DNA of 64,000 bases. Origin: Reyranella sp. Its GTDB lineage: Bacteria > Pseudomonadota > Alphaproteobacteria > Reyranellales > Reyranellaceae. Both the position numbers and the translations under genes were made by a program. Shown here piece by piece: positions 1-9,086 of this stretch. The DNA lies in assembly GCA_019750135.1 (NCBI GenBank), contig JAIEOV010000045.1, forward strand, positions 33,919 to 97,918, written 5' to 3'. Each line of letters opens with the position of its first letter. The stretch's first letter is position 1. The notes under the pieces are model-generated. The model made no database searches, was not told the origin of the DNA, and was given only the letters and a program-made list of their open reading frames with translations.

Positions 1-133
1 GCTCGAGCGGCCGGATGTTGGGATCCACTGGCGGAGTCTCGACGGGCTCGGCCGGGGGCGGCTCGACCGGCGCGGGAGCCGGTGGCGCCGCAGGCGTCGA
101 TGTCCCGAAGAGCGACTGCAGAAGCCGCCTCAT
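1..133 (-). CDS. N-terminal fragment of an unidentified protein (runs off the window)
   Basis: An ATG at 133-131 overlaps the TGA stop of the upstream PhyH-like gene in an ATGA arrangement, which is typical of translationally coupled genes. The frame stays open to the window edge (44 codons). It begins MRRLLQSLFG and becomes rich in proline, alanine and glutamate, consistent with a low-complexity linker. No domain can be recognised from this fragment. The position suggests it is the third gene of a leftward operon after the acyltransferase and the dioxygenase, so a role in surface glycan modification is possible but only inferred. Confidence 0.5.
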   Translation of the reverse strand, partial: MRRLLQSLFGTSTPAAPPAPAPVEPPPAEPVETPPVDPNIRPLE

Positions 134-1137
134 CGCACGACCGAGCGGAGTGCTCCCATCAAGGTCTGGCCAATCGGCGCGCGCCGCCGCGCCGCCGGCG
201 CGCCGGCGGGCTGCATGGCGAGCATCGCCGTGTTGGCCAGGAAGGCGTGCGCGCCGATGCCCAGCGAGCACCTGGTCTCGGAAATCACCGGAACGCCGTT
301 GCGGCGGCTGACCCTGAGCGATGGATCGCAGTACTTGGCGAGATGGTCTTCCTTCGCCCACAGGCGGATTTCCAGGCTGTAGCGCTCGGAGCGCGTGCCG
401 TACCCCGTGGTGAAGTGGGGCGAATATCGCGAATGGATGGTGAGATCGCCGGCGTGATAGTGCGGCACCCACACCTTGTCGAGATTGGTCATGAGGTAGT
501 CGACGCCGACGTCGTTGGAGGAGTCGGCGGGCAAGGCGTGGCCGGGGCTCGGCACGATGAAGCCCAGCCCGGAATGCTTCTTGGGCGCCACCTCGCCGAG
601 CGGGATCCAGATCGACAGCGGCACCTCGGGATTGACCGCCGTCACGTCCTGGTGAACGCCAAGCAGCAGGTCCTCGTCGATGCGATGGCGCGCGAGGCAG
701 AGGCCGAACATGACGACGATATCCGTCGAATCGCAGATCCGCTCGATGACCGGCCATGCCCACGACCTGATCAGCTCGGACAGCACCATGGCGGTGGGGG
801 ACTGGTCCATGTCGCGGACCACCCAGGGCGTGTGCCAGCTGCCGGACTCTTCCTCGCCCTTGTCCCAGTGCGGGCTGGGGCCGTCATCGACCGCCATCGC
901 ACTGTCGTCGAAGTTCCGCCTCGGCTTCCCGAGCGTGCCGACGAAGCGGCCGAAGGCGCGGCGGCACTCGTCCAGCGTCTCCGTCGGGATGGCGTCGCGC
1001 AGCATGATCACGCCTTCTTCCCGGAAGCGCGTTGCGCTCTCCACGGCGCTGTCCTGGCGGGTGAAGGCGAGCTTGTGCCGATCGGCCAGGATTTCCGGGT
1101 GTTGCTCGACCAGCTGGCGGAAGGTCTGGTTCGCCAT
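130..1137 (-). CDS. Phytanoyl-CoA dioxygenase (PhyH)-family protein
   Basis: A 335-residue protein of the PhyH-like branch of Fe(II)/2-oxoglutarate oxygenases. The sequence shows the iron-binding HxD pair in GVHQDVTAVNP (His162, Asp164), a plausible distal His in GDLTIHSRYSPH (around 235) and an Arg about 14 residues later for 2-oxoglutarate binding. Such enzymes hydroxylate small molecules or sugars; the substrate here cannot be read from sequence. It starts 4 bases after the upstream acyltransferase stop and overlaps the next gene, so the three are probably one transcript. The C-terminal 30 residues are Ala/Arg-rich and look unstructured. A role tailoring a surface carbohydrate fits the neighbourhood but is inference. 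Confidence 0.75.
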   Translation of the reverse strand: MANQTFRQLVEQHPEILADRHKLAFTRQDSAVESATRFREEGVIMLRDAIPTETLDECRRAFGRFVGTLGKPRRNFDDSAMAVDDGPSPHWDKGEEESGSWHTPWVVRDMDQSPTAMVLSELIRSWAWPVIERICDSTDIVVMFGLCLARHRIDEDLLLGVHQDVTAVNPEVPLSIWIPLGEVAPKKHSGLGFIVPSPGHALPADSSNDVGVDYLMTNLDKVWVPHYHAGDLTIHSRYSPHFTTGYGTRSERYSLEIRLWAKEDHLAKYCDPSLRVSRRNGVPVISETRCSLGIGAHAFLANTAMLAMQPAGAPAARRRAPIGQTLMGALRSVVR

Positions 1138-1141
1138 CGGG

Positions 1142-2458
1142 CTAGGTACCCTTCACTTCATTCGGTGCATAGGCGGGGGCCGCGGCAGGGCGCGTGCCCT
1201 TGCCGTTCATGAGGAGCTTGCGCAGGTAGCGTCGGGCCGGCTGCTCGATCATCTGGTAAGTGCCGACCGATACGATGATCGTGAAGGCGATTCCCATCGT
1301 CACGCGCAGGATCGCGTCGACCGCGTAGACCTCGTTCCAGGAAATGGCCGGCCGAATCAGGGGACGCAGGGTCCAGGTGTGCACGGCGTACAGCGAGTAG
1401 CTGATCTCGCCCAGCCACACCATGGCCGGCAGGGCGAGCAGGTTCGCGGAAAAGCCCTCGTAGCGCGACGTATAGAACATCACGTAGGCGAGCGGCACGG
1501 CCAGGCCGAAATTCAGCGCCGAGAAGTGCACGATCCTGACGAGCTCGTAGCCGAAGGTGCCCGGCCCGCCCAGGCCGCCCGGCACGGCGACGCTGTAGCC
1601 GTAGATGAAGGCAAACCCGAACAGCCACACAATGGCCACAGCGTAGACGAGGCCGGCATACAGGCGCTCGCGCCGCGTGATCGGCATCTCGCGCACGATC
1701 ATGAAAAGCTGGGCAGACAGGCAGCCCGCGATGAACTCGCCGATGCGGACGTAGGGCGAGAAGTAGAAAAGCCAGCGAAAGAACGAAGCGTCGGCGCCCT
1801 GGTCGCCCGTTATGACTCTGGGGAAGAAGCCCTTGGCCCAGGTTTCGATCGAGCCGAAGTTGCTCAGGGCCACGGTGAGCAGGACGATGAAAGCCACCGA
1901 AAAGAGGACAAACGCGGCGATGCTGGTCCGCACCCGGCGAAGGCGCAGCACGCCGAAGACCATGAACGGGTAGGCGACGTAGAAGAAGAACTCGGTCGAA
2001 ATCGACCAGGCCAGCCCGAAGCCGTGGTTGAGCACCAGGCGGTCGTGAATGGCGAACACGTAGACCCAGCTCTGGGTCAAGGTCAGGTTGTAGACGAGAT
2101 AGGCTTCGAATTCCTTGGGTGCGTAGCTGATCCAGTTCGAGACGAAGTCCGACACCGAGCCGAACACCATGAAGAACAGGAAAAGTGGATACAGGCGGGC
2201 AAATCGTGCCGAAAAGAAGTTTCGCGATGCGCTGCCCAGCGTCTGGTCATGGAACAGGGACGCGTAGTTGTAGTGGATGACGAAGCCGCTCAGGACGAAG
2301 AACAGCGGCATGCCGAAGACGCCGACCGCACCGGCAATGGCGACGGGCATCCGTGTGTCGTTGAACGGAATGCACCAGACGACGGTGTGCAGGAACAGGA
2401 TCGAAAACGCCGCCAGGAACCGCAGGCCCGTGAGCTGCGGGATCTCAGTCTTCGGCAT
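1142..2458 (-). CDS. Acyltransferase 3 (OafA/NodX-type) integral membrane protein
   Basis: A 438-residue polytopic membrane protein. The N-terminus PQLTGLRFLAAFSILFLH is the typical first helix of acyltransferase family 3, including the His at the end of the helix. About ten hydrophobic segments follow. These enzymes O-acylate (often O-acetylate) cell-surface sugars at the inner membrane. A GGGGAG ribosome-binding sequence lies about 11 bases upstream of the ATG. It heads a leftward operon with the PhyH-like oxygenase and faces the large rightward sugar operon across 258 bases, which supports a role in decorating the same polysaccharide. Confidence 0.85.
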   Translation of the reverse strand: MPKTEIPQLTGLRFLAAFSILFLHTVVWCIPFNDTRMPVAIAGAVGVFGMPLFFVLSGFVIHYNYASLFHDQTLGSASRNFFSARFARLYPLFLFFMVFGSVSDFVSNWISYAPKEFEAYLVYNLTLTQSWVYVFAIHDRLVLNHGFGLAWSISTEFFFYVAYPFMVFGVLRLRRVRTSIAAFVLFSVAFIVLLTVALSNFGSIETWAKGFFPRVITGDQGADASFFRWLFYFSPYVRIGEFIAGCLSAQLFMIVREMPITRRERLYAGLVYAVAIVWLFGFAFIYGYSVAVPGGLGGPGTFGYELVRIVHFSALNFGLAVPLAYVMFYTSRYEGFSANLLALPAMVWLGEISYSLYAVHTWTLRPLIRPAISWNEVYAVDAILRVTMGIAFTIIVSVGTYQMIEQPARRYLRKLLMNGKGTRPAAAPAYAPNEVKGT

Positions 2459-2716
2459 GCGTTTAACCGGCTCCCCTTGTGTCCTCGGCCATTATGACGA
2501 AACCAATGAGGCAATGCTATTAGGGGAGAGTCCCGGGGCGCTTTGTCACTTCGGAGTGAGGCCGGCTGGACATAAGCGGAAGCGCCCCTGTGCGCAAGAG
2601 GCCTGATATTACGTGGTTTTCCGGATACGACGCGTCCAAAAGCCGACTCCCAACCCGTCGGGACCCGTGCTAATTTCAAAATTGCAGTTTTGGCGATTGG
2701 AAAGTAGACCGCTGGG
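2459..2716. promoter_or_regulatory. Divergent intergenic region between the acyltransferase and transketolase operons
   Basis: These 258 bases separate two divergently transcribed operons and must hold both promoters. The stretch 2665-2712 is unusually AT-rich for this genome and contains the inverted repeat CAAAA-TTGCAG-TTTTG. I cannot assign convincing -35/-10 boxes. No gene is visible here. Confidence 0.4.
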
Positions 2717-3577
2717 ATGAAGCATAAGACTGCGTTGAAGTACGCAACCGACCTCGACCTGGTACAGCAGGCGGCGTTGGACGATCGGAGCCGGCACCTG
2801 CGGCGCCTCATATTTCGTGCCATCGAGAATGGCGGGCGAGGGCATATCGGGCCGGCGCTTTCCCTGGTCGAGATCATCCGCGTCCTCTACGACGATTTCG
2901 TGCGCCATGACCCGGCCAACCCGAAGTGGCGCGAGCGCGACCGCTTCATCCTGAGCAAGGGCCATGGCTGCCTGGCGCTCTACGCCGTGCTGGCTGATCG
3001 CGGCTTCTTCGATCTCGGCGAGCTCGACCGCTTCTGCCACTTCGATTCGTTCCTCGGCGGTCACCCCGAGACCGTGGTGCCGGGCGTCGAGGCCTGCACC
3101 GGGGCGCTCGGCCATGGCCTGTCGATCGGGCTCGGCATGGCCCTCGCCGCCCGCATGCAGGGCCGCGACAGCAAGGTGTACGTGCTGATGGGCGACGGCG
3201 AGATCAACGAGGGCTCGGTCTGGGAGGCCGCCGCCTGCGCCGACAAGCATCAACTGTCCAACCTGACGGCGATCATCGACTACAACAAGATCCAGTCGGC
3301 CGGCAGCGTCTTCGAGATCCAGAACATGGAGCCTCTGGTCGACAAGTGGACGGCCTTCGGCTTCCGTGTGTTCGAGTGCAACGGCCACGACATCGACGAC
3401 CTGCGCCAGGTCTTCCGCGAGGCGGCGGCCTACGCCGGCGACCGTCCGCGCGCCATCATCTGCCACACGGTCAAGGGCAAGGGCATTCCCGCCGCCGAGA
3501 ACAATCCCGACTGGCACCACAAGTCGGACCTGAAGCCCGCCGAGCTGCAGATCGTCCGCAGCGCGCTTGGAAGCTGA
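2717..3577 (+). CDS. Transketolase, N-terminal (ThDP-binding) subunit
   Basis: A 286-residue protein matching the N-terminal half of a transketolase. The thiamine-diphosphate motif is present as GDGEINEG followed by YNKIQ about 30 residues later, and SKGHGCLALYAVLADRG is the usual early active-site segment. Transketolases move two-carbon ketol units between sugars. The split form needs the adjacent C-terminal subunit (3589-4536). Being first in a nucleotide-sugar-like operon, it probably makes or extends a dedicated sugar precursor rather than serving the pentose phosphate pathway; this is inferred from context. Confidence 0.9.
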   Translation: MKHKTALKYATDLDLVQQAALDDRSRHLRRLIFRAIENGGRGHIGPALSLVEIIRVLYDDFVRHDPANPKWRERDRFILSKGHGCLALYAVLADRGFFDLGELDRFCHFDSFLGGHPETVVPGVEACTGALGHGLSIGLGMALAARMQGRDSKVYVLMGDGEINEGSVWEAAACADKHQLSNLTAIIDYNKIQSAGSVFEIQNMEPLVDKWTAFGFRVFECNGHDIDDLRQVFREAAAYAGDRPRAIICHTVKGKGIPAAENNPDWHHKSDLKPAELQIVRSALGS

Positions 3578-3588
3578 GGGGCTGAGCG

Positions 3589-4536
3589 ATGCGCAAGCGT
3601 AGTCTCGACATGGTCTACACGCTCGCCAAGCGCGACGAGCGTGTCGTGTTCGTCGGCTCCGACCTCTCGCCCAACCTGCTCGGCGAGATGAAGAAGGAGT
3701 TCCCGTCACGCTACTACATGGAGGGCATCGCCGAGGCCAACGTCATCGGCATGGCCGCCGGCATGGCGATGGACGGGTTCATTCCCTATGTCAACACGAT
3801 CGCCACTTTCATCACGCGGCGCTGCTACGAGCAGGTCGCGATCGACCTCTGCCTGCACGACCTGCCGGTGCGCCTGATCGGCAATGGCGGCGGCTACGTC
3901 TACGCGCCGCTCGGCCCGACACACGAGGCGATCGAGGACATCGCCATCATGCGCGCCCTGCCGCGCATGACCGTCACCGCCGTGTGCGACGCCGACGAGA
4001 TGACGCGCCTGATGGAGGCCACGCTCGACTGGCCGCACCCCATCTACATCCGTCTCGGCAAGGGCGGCGATCCGGTGATCAGCAAGGCCGAGCGCGGCTT
4101 CGCCATCGGCAAGGCGATCGACATGATCGACGGCGAGACCGGCGACTCCGACGTGCTGCTGATCGGCACCGGCGTCGCCACCACACAGGCGCTGAAGGCC
4201 GCGAGCTCGCTGGCGGCGGACGGCATTCGCTGCCGCCTGCTGCACGTCCACACCGTCAAGCCGCTCGATTCCGATGCCATCGTCGCGGCGGCGGGCAAGA
4301 CCAAGCTGGTCCTCACCGTGGAGGAGCACAGCGTGATCGGCGGCCTGGGCAGCGCCGTGCTCGAGACGTTGTCGGACCGCCTGGCTGGCGCTCTGCCGCC
4401 GGTGAAGCGGCTGGGAATCCCGGACAAGTTCGCCGAGCACTACGGCAGCCAGGCGAAGCTGATGGAGGACTTCCGGTTCGACGCCAAGGGCATCGATGCG
4501 GCGGCCCGCAAGCACCTGGCGGGGCTGCGCCGGTGA
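3589..4536 (+). CDS. Transketolase, C-terminal (pyrimidine-binding) subunit
   Basis: A 315-residue partner of the preceding subunit. It carries the pyrimidine-binding domain, including the conserved Glu in MEGIAEANVIGMAAGMA that activates the cofactor, and the C-terminal transketolase domain with EEHSVIGGLGSAV. It begins 11 bases after its partner's stop. Its own stop overlaps the GTG start of the next gene (GTGA), so the first three genes are tightly coupled. The two subunits should form a heterotetrameric cytosolic enzyme. Confidence 0.9.
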   Translation: MRKRSLDMVYTLAKRDERVVFVGSDLSPNLLGEMKKEFPSRYYMEGIAEANVIGMAAGMAMDGFIPYVNTIATFITRRCYEQVAIDLCLHDLPVRLIGNGGGYVYAPLGPTHEAIEDIAIMRALPRMTVTAVCDADEMTRLMEATLDWPHPIYIRLGKGGDPVISKAERGFAIGKAIDMIDGETGDSDVLLIGTGVATTQALKAASSLAADGIRCRLLHVHTVKPLDSDAIVAAAGKTKLVLTVEEHSVIGGLGSAVLETLSDRLAGALPPVKRLGIPDKFAEHYGSQAKLMEDFRFDAKGIDAAARKHLAGLRR

Positions 4537-5342
4537 GCAACGCCCCCAGTTTCTGGCGCGACGAGGAACGCGCGCTGGCGGATGCCTTCGTGCGTGACGG
4601 GTACGTCATCATTCCCGCCGAATCGCGCGCCGATCTCGATCGGATTCGCGATCTCATGGCCGACATCACGGCGTCATTCCTCAAGTTGCCGCCCGCCGAG
4701 GACAAGGGGGCGTTTCTCGACCACATCCACGACAAGGTCGATGTCCAGCGCCTCAACGACCTTCGCCTCGCCGTGATCCGCGAGATGAACGAGGAAGCTT
4801 GGACCCGGCTGTCCTATTTCAACACCGCGCGCCGGGCGCTCGAGGTCCTGGTCGGCAACGAGCTGGCCATGCAGCTGCGTATCAATCTCAGCATCCAGCT
4901 GCCCGACGACGACAGCTCGCTGCTGCCGGTGCACGCCGACGTCTGGGCCGGCGATTCGCCGTACGAGGTCGTTTTGTGGATTCCGTATGTGCACGTCTAC
5001 GGCACGAAGACGATGTTCATCCTGCCGCGCGACAAGGATGCCCGCTATCAGGCGCGAATGGGCGAGCTGAAGCTCAAGTCGGCCGAGGAACTCTATCGCA
5101 CCATCGAGCCCGACCTGCACTGGCTCGACATTCCCTACGGCAACGTGCTGTTGTTCACGCAGAACGTCATGCACGGAAACATCGTCAATCGCGAACCGGA
5201 GACCCGGTGGTCGACCAACTGCCGCTTCAAGAGCGTGTTCTCGCCGTATCACGACAAGAAGCTCGGTGAGTTCTTCGAGCCTATCCTGGTGCGCCCGGCA
5301 ACCAGCATCGGCGCGAGCTACAGGCTGCCCTCGGTTGCCTGA
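4533..5342 (+). CDS. 2-oxoglutarate/Fe(II)-type oxygenase of a sporadic carbohydrate cluster
   Basis: I start this gene at GTG 4533, which overlaps the TGA of the transketolase C-subunit; that gives 269 residues. Iron-ligand candidates are the HxD pair in LLPVHADVWAGD (His134, Asp136) and a distal His214 in NVMHGNIVNRE, followed by Arg225. From memory it resembles the oxygenase family annotated as 'sporadic carbohydrate cluster 2OG-Fe(II) oxygenase', and the next gene resembles the small partner family of the same clusters. It probably hydroxylates a sugar or sugar nucleotide in the cytosol. The substrate is unknown. Confidence 0.7.
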   Translation: MSNAPSFWRDEERALADAFVRDGYVIIPAESRADLDRIRDLMADITASFLKLPPAEDKGAFLDHIHDKVDVQRLNDLRLAVIREMNEEAWTRLSYFNTARRALEVLVGNELAMQLRINLSIQLPDDDSSLLPVHADVWAGDSPYEVVLWIPYVHVYGTKTMFILPRDKDARYQARMGELKLKSAEELYRTIEPDLHWLDIPYGNVLLFTQNVMHGNIVNREPETRWSTNCRFKSVFSPYHDKKLGEFFEPILVRPATSIGASYRLPSVA

Positions 5343-5767
5343 TGCAGTCCAACCGAAAGGGCTATCGCGGCTACGTCTTCAGTCGATCGGTCGACAATCA
5401 CAGGGTGCCGCAACACATCCAGAACCTCGTGATCCGCGACTATGCCACGCGCCGTAAGCTGCATTACCTGCTGAGCGCCACCGAGTACGCCATGCCGAAC
5501 TGCTACCTCATCCTGGAACAGGTCCTGGACGAGCTGGCGAGCCTCGAGGGCGTGATCCTCTACAGCATGTTCATGCTGCCGGCGGCAGCGGCCGAGCGCG
5601 ACCGGATATACCGGCGCCTGCTCGATGCTGGTGGCAGCCTGCACTCGGCAGTAGAAGGGTTCGTCTTGGCCCACGAGACGGATATCGAGCGCTGGGAGAA
5701 CGTGCTGCGCACCGCGCACATCTGCAGGGACCTGAATTACCGAGAGATCGAACGATGGCTAACGTAG
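5342..5767 (+). CDS. Sporadic carbohydrate cluster protein, LIC12192-like family
   Basis: A 141-residue protein with no known catalytic motif. The segment YRGYVFSRSVDNHRVPQHIQ and the following NLVIRDYA are what I recall of the family named 'sporadic carbohydrate cluster protein, LIC12192 family', found in scattered surface-carbohydrate loci. Its ATG overlaps the preceding stop (TGATG) and its 3' end overlaps the methyltransferase start by 13 bases. The constant pairing with transketolase and oxygenase genes suggests it works on the same sugar, but its biochemical role is unknown. Confidence 0.65.
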   Translation: MQSNRKGYRGYVFSRSVDNHRVPQHIQNLVIRDYATRRKLHYLLSATEYAMPNCYLILEQVLDELASLEGVILYSMFMLPAAAAERDRIYRRLLDAGGSLHSAVEGFVLAHETDIERWENVLRTAHICRDLNYREIERWLT

Positions 5768-6420
5768 ACTTCATTGGTCCGCTGCATAACCGGACCAAGC
5801 GCGATTACGTCGGCCGGGTCGTCCAGTACGACAAGGCCAACTGCTCGGAGATCGCCAAGAAGTACGGCCAGGACTACTGGGACGGCGAGCGGCAGTACGG
5901 CTACGGCGGCTACAAGTACGACGGCCGCTGGCTGGCCATCGCCGAAGCCATGGCCAAGCACTACGGCCTGAAGGCCGGGGATCGCATCCTCGATGTCGGC
6001 TGCGGCAAGGGCTTCCTGCTGCACGAGTTCACCCGCGCGGTGCCGGGCGTCCATGTCGAGGGCCTCGACATCTCCGACTATGCGATCGCCAATGCCAAGG
6101 AAGAGGTGAAGCCCTTCCTCAAAGTCGGCAACGCCGTCTCGCTGCCATACCCCGACAAGTCGTTCGATTTCGTCGTCTCGCTGGGAACCCTGCACAATTT
6201 CCCGATCAGCCAGCTCTACGATGCCGTGCGCGAGATCGAGCGGGTGGGCAAGGGGACCAGGAAGTACATCATGGTCGAATCCTGGCGCAACGAGCGCGAG
6301 CGCATGAACCTGCTGTATTGGCAGCTTACCTGCGAATCGTTCCACGACGTCAAGAACTGGGAGTGGATCTACCAGCAGAGCGGATACCAGGGCGACTGGG
6401 GCTTCATCTTCTTCGAATGA
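5755..6420 (+). CDS. Class I SAM-dependent methyltransferase
   Basis: A 221-residue protein with a Rossmann-type SAM-binding motif I, ILDVGCGKGFLLHEF (glycine loop at residues 80-86), an acidic residue after strand 2 in VEGLDISDYAI, and a motif IV-like FVVSLGTLHNF. It overlaps the preceding gene by 13 bases. By context it probably methylates the cluster's sugar; substrate and position (O-, N- or C-) cannot be told from sequence. Downstream, 55 bases separate it from the epimerase and include the palindrome TTGCAATTGCAA at 6437-6448. Confidence 0.8.
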   Translation: MANVDFIGPLHNRTKRDYVGRVVQYDKANCSEIAKKYGQDYWDGERQYGYGGYKYDGRWLAIAEAMAKHYGLKAGDRILDVGCGKGFLLHEFTRAVPGVHVEGLDISDYAIANAKEEVKPFLKVGNAVSLPYPDKSFDFVVSLGTLHNFPISQLYDAVREIERVGKGTRKYIMVESWRNERERMNLLYWQLTCESFHDVKNWEWIYQQSGYQGDWGFIFFE

Positions 6421-6475
6421 CACCGTCTTCCGGCATTGCAATTGCAACACCAGACCTCGAAAGAATGTAGGCCAG

Positions 6476-7468
6476 ATGCTTGATCTCGTGACCGGCGGCG
6501 CCGGCTTCATCGGCTCCCACCTGACGGACCGCCTGCTCAGTCTCGGGCGCTCGGTGCGCGTGGTCGACAACATGGAAGTCGGCAAGCCGCGCAACCTCGT
6601 CCAGCACAAGGGCAACCCCAAGCTCGAGGTCATGGCGGCCGACGTCGCCGACCCGACGGCGATGGCCAAGGCCATGGAGGGCGTCGAGCGCGTGTTCCAT
6701 CTCGCCGCGCTCGCCGACATCGTTCCCTCGATCGTCAATCCCGAGGGCTATTTCCGCTCCAACGTCGTCGGCACCTTCGTGACCTTGCAGGCGGCGCGCG
6801 CGGCCAACATCAAGCGCTTCGTCTACGTCGCCTCGTCGTCGTGCTACGGTATTCCCGACTCCTACCCGACGCCGGAGACGTCCGAGATCCGCCCGCAATA
6901 TCCCTATGCGCTCACCAAGTGGCTGGGCGAATGCGAGGTGATGCACTGGGCGCAGGTCTACGGGCTGCCGGCGCTGTCGCTGCGCTTCTTCAACATCTAC
7001 GGACCGCGCGCCCGCACCAGCGGAACCTACGGCGCCGTGTTCGGCGTCTTCCTGGCCCAGCTTCTTGCCGGCAAGCCGCTCACCATCGTCGGCGACGGAG
7101 AGCAGACGCGCGACTTCACCTATGTGTCCGACGCCGTCGATGCCCTGATTTGTGCCGCCGAGTCGAGCAAGGTAGGGTTGTGCCTCAATGTCGGCAGCGA
7201 CAATCCGGTGTCGGTCAACTATCTGGCCAAGCTCCTCAAGGCGCCGGAGACGGTGCATATTCCCAAGCGGCCGGGCGAGCCCGACTGCACCTTCGCCGAT
7301 ACGAGCCGGATCAAGGCCGAGCTTGGCTGGACGTCGAAAGTTCCGATCGAGGATGGCGTGCAGAACATGTTGAAGGTCATAGACTATTGGCGCGACGCAC
7401 CGGTCTGGACGCCGGATTCGATCGCCGTGGCGACCAAGGATTGGTTCACCTATCTCGGCCGCCAATAG
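6476..7468 (+). CDS. NAD-dependent epimerase/dehydratase (extended SDR)
   Basis: A 330-residue extended short-chain dehydrogenase/reductase. It has the N-terminal dinucleotide motif VTGGAGFIGSHL, the catalytic Ser region VASSSCYG, and YPYALTKWLGE with the Tyr-xxx-Lys pair. RFFNIYGPRA and TRDFTYVSDAVDA are typical of UDP-glucose 4-epimerase-like enzymes. It most likely epimerises, dehydrates or reduces a nucleotide-activated sugar in this operon. The exact reaction cannot be assigned. Confidence 0.85.
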   Translation: MLDLVTGGAGFIGSHLTDRLLSLGRSVRVVDNMEVGKPRNLVQHKGNPKLEVMAADVADPTAMAKAMEGVERVFHLAALADIVPSIVNPEGYFRSNVVGTFVTLQAARAANIKRFVYVASSSCYGIPDSYPTPETSEIRPQYPYALTKWLGECEVMHWAQVYGLPALSLRFFNIYGPRARTSGTYGAVFGVFLAQLLAGKPLTIVGDGEQTRDFTYVSDAVDALICAAESSKVGLCLNVGSDNPVSVNYLAKLLKAPETVHIPKRPGEPDCTFADTSRIKAELGWTSKVPIEDGVQNMLKVIDYWRDAPVWTPDSIAVATKDWFTYLGRQ

Positions 7469-7511
7469 GCGCGCGTTTTCGGTAAGAGAGCTGGCAGGGG
7501 ACGGCGCATCG

Positions 7512-9035
7512 ATGTTCGATAAGATCAAGACGCTCGGCGAACTGGGCGAGATCGCTGCTGCGGCCCGCGCCAAGGGCCGCAAGGTGGTACTCGCGCACGG
7601 TGTGTTCGACATCCTGCATGTCGGTCACAAGCGGCACCTCGACATTGGCAAGCGTCACGGCGACCTGTTGATCGTAACGCTGACCACTGACAAATTCGTG
7701 AACAAAGGGCCTGATCGCCCGGTCTTTTCCGAGAAGCTGCGCGCCGAGATGCTTGCCGCGCTGGAATGCGTCGACTACGTCGGCATCTCGCCCAATCCCG
7801 GCGCCGAGCACGTGCTCGAGACCGTCAAGCCCAGCTACTACCTGAAGGGCTCGGAGTACGCCGACGAGGAAGCCGACGTCACCGGCCGCATCAAGACCGA
7901 GCGGCTGACCGTCGAGAAGTTCGGCGGCGAGGTGCTGTACACCGAGGACATCACCTTCAGCTCGTCCAACCTCTCCAACCGGGTGATGTCGCTCTATCCC
8001 GAGGAGACCGCGGCCTACCTCAAGGACCTGCGCGCGCGGATCTCGGTCGACGACGTGAAGAAGGAAGTGGCGGCGGTCGAGAAGAAGCGCTGCCTGGTGA
8101 TCGGCGACACCATCCTCGACGAGTACATCTACGTCGAGCCGCTGGGCAAGCCGGCCAAGGAAAACATCATCGCCACCAAGTACAAGAGCCGGGAGATCTT
8201 TTGCGGCGGCGCCATCGCCACCGCCAACCTCGTCGGCCAGGTCTGCGCCAGCGTCGACCTCGTGACCCTGCTCGGCGGGTCGCAGAGCCATGAGGAGCTG
8301 ATCCGCGCCAACCTGAATCCGAACGTCAACCTGATGCCGTTCTATCGTGAAGGCGGTCAGACGACGGTGAAAAGCCGGCTGGTCGACCCGGCCTACGTCA
8401 AGAAGCTGATCGAGGTCGCCTACATCTCCGACGAGGCGCTGCCGCCGGCCGAGCAGGCGACGCTGAACGGCTGGGTCGAGAAGAACATCGGCAACTACGA
8501 CGCCGTCATCGTCAACGATTTCGGCCACGGCATGATCGACGACGGCCTGGTCGACATCGTCTGCGCCAAGTCGAAGTTCCTTGCGGTCAATGCCCAGACC
8601 AACAGCGCCAACCGCGGCTTCAACCTGATCACCAAGTATCCGCGCGCCGACTTCATCTGCATCGACGAGCCCGAGGCGCGGCTGGCCGCGGTCGAGCGCT
8701 ATGCGCCGATCGAGACGGTGGTGCGCGAGAAGCTCGAGAAGAAGATCGACTGCCACACCTTCGTGATCACCCACGGCAAGCTCGGCAGCATCGTCTATAC
8801 GCCGCAGGCCGGCGTGAAGCGCATCCCGGCGTTGACCGGCGAGGCCATCGACACGATCGGCGCCGGCGACGCCTTCTTCGCCCTGGCGAGCCCGCTACTG
8901 GCGTCCGGCAGCGACCCGTTCATGGCGGCTTTCATCGGCAACGCGGTCGGCGCGATGAAGGTCCGGATCGTCGGCCAGCGCCACCAGATCACCAAGCCCG
9001 AGATCCTAAAGTACCTGTCGACGCTCTTGAAATGA
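7512..9035 (+). CDS. Bifunctional nucleotidyltransferase / PfkB-family sugar kinase (HldE-like, reversed domain order)
   Basis: A 507-residue fusion. Residues 15-150 are a cytidylyltransferase-like domain with GVFDILHVGHKRHL (HxGH signature) and a later KGSEYADEE segment. Residues 185-505 are a PfkB carbohydrate kinase domain with GGAIATANL and the catalytic GAGDAFFALASPLL. Classical HldE/RfaE has the kinase first and the nucleotidyltransferase second, so this order is reversed. By analogy it phosphorylates a sugar phosphate and attaches a nucleotide (ADP- or CDP-), giving an activated heptose- or polyol-like sugar. A GGGGAC sequence precedes the ATG. Substrate is inferred only. Confidence 0.8.
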   Translation: MFDKIKTLGELGEIAAAARAKGRKVVLAHGVFDILHVGHKRHLDIGKRHGDLLIVTLTTDKFVNKGPDRPVFSEKLRAEMLAALECVDYVGISPNPGAEHVLETVKPSYYLKGSEYADEEADVTGRIKTERLTVEKFGGEVLYTEDITFSSSNLSNRVMSLYPEETAAYLKDLRARISVDDVKKEVAAVEKKRCLVIGDTILDEYIYVEPLGKPAKENIIATKYKSREIFCGGAIATANLVGQVCASVDLVTLLGGSQSHEELIRANLNPNVNLMPFYREGGQTTVKSRLVDPAYVKKLIEVAYISDEALPPAEQATLNGWVEKNIGNYDAVIVNDFGHGMIDDGLVDIVCAKSKFLAVNAQTNSANRGFNLITKYPRADFICIDEPEARLAAVERYAPIETVVREKLEKKIDCHTFVITHGKLGSIVYTPQAGVKRIPALTGEAIDTIGAGDAFFALASPLLASGSDPFMAAFIGNAVGAMKVRIVGQRHQITKPEILKYLSTLLK

Positions 9036-9086
9036 GTGGCTAAAAAAGACTGTTCGCACGCGCACAACCCAGGCATTGGCAGACCC

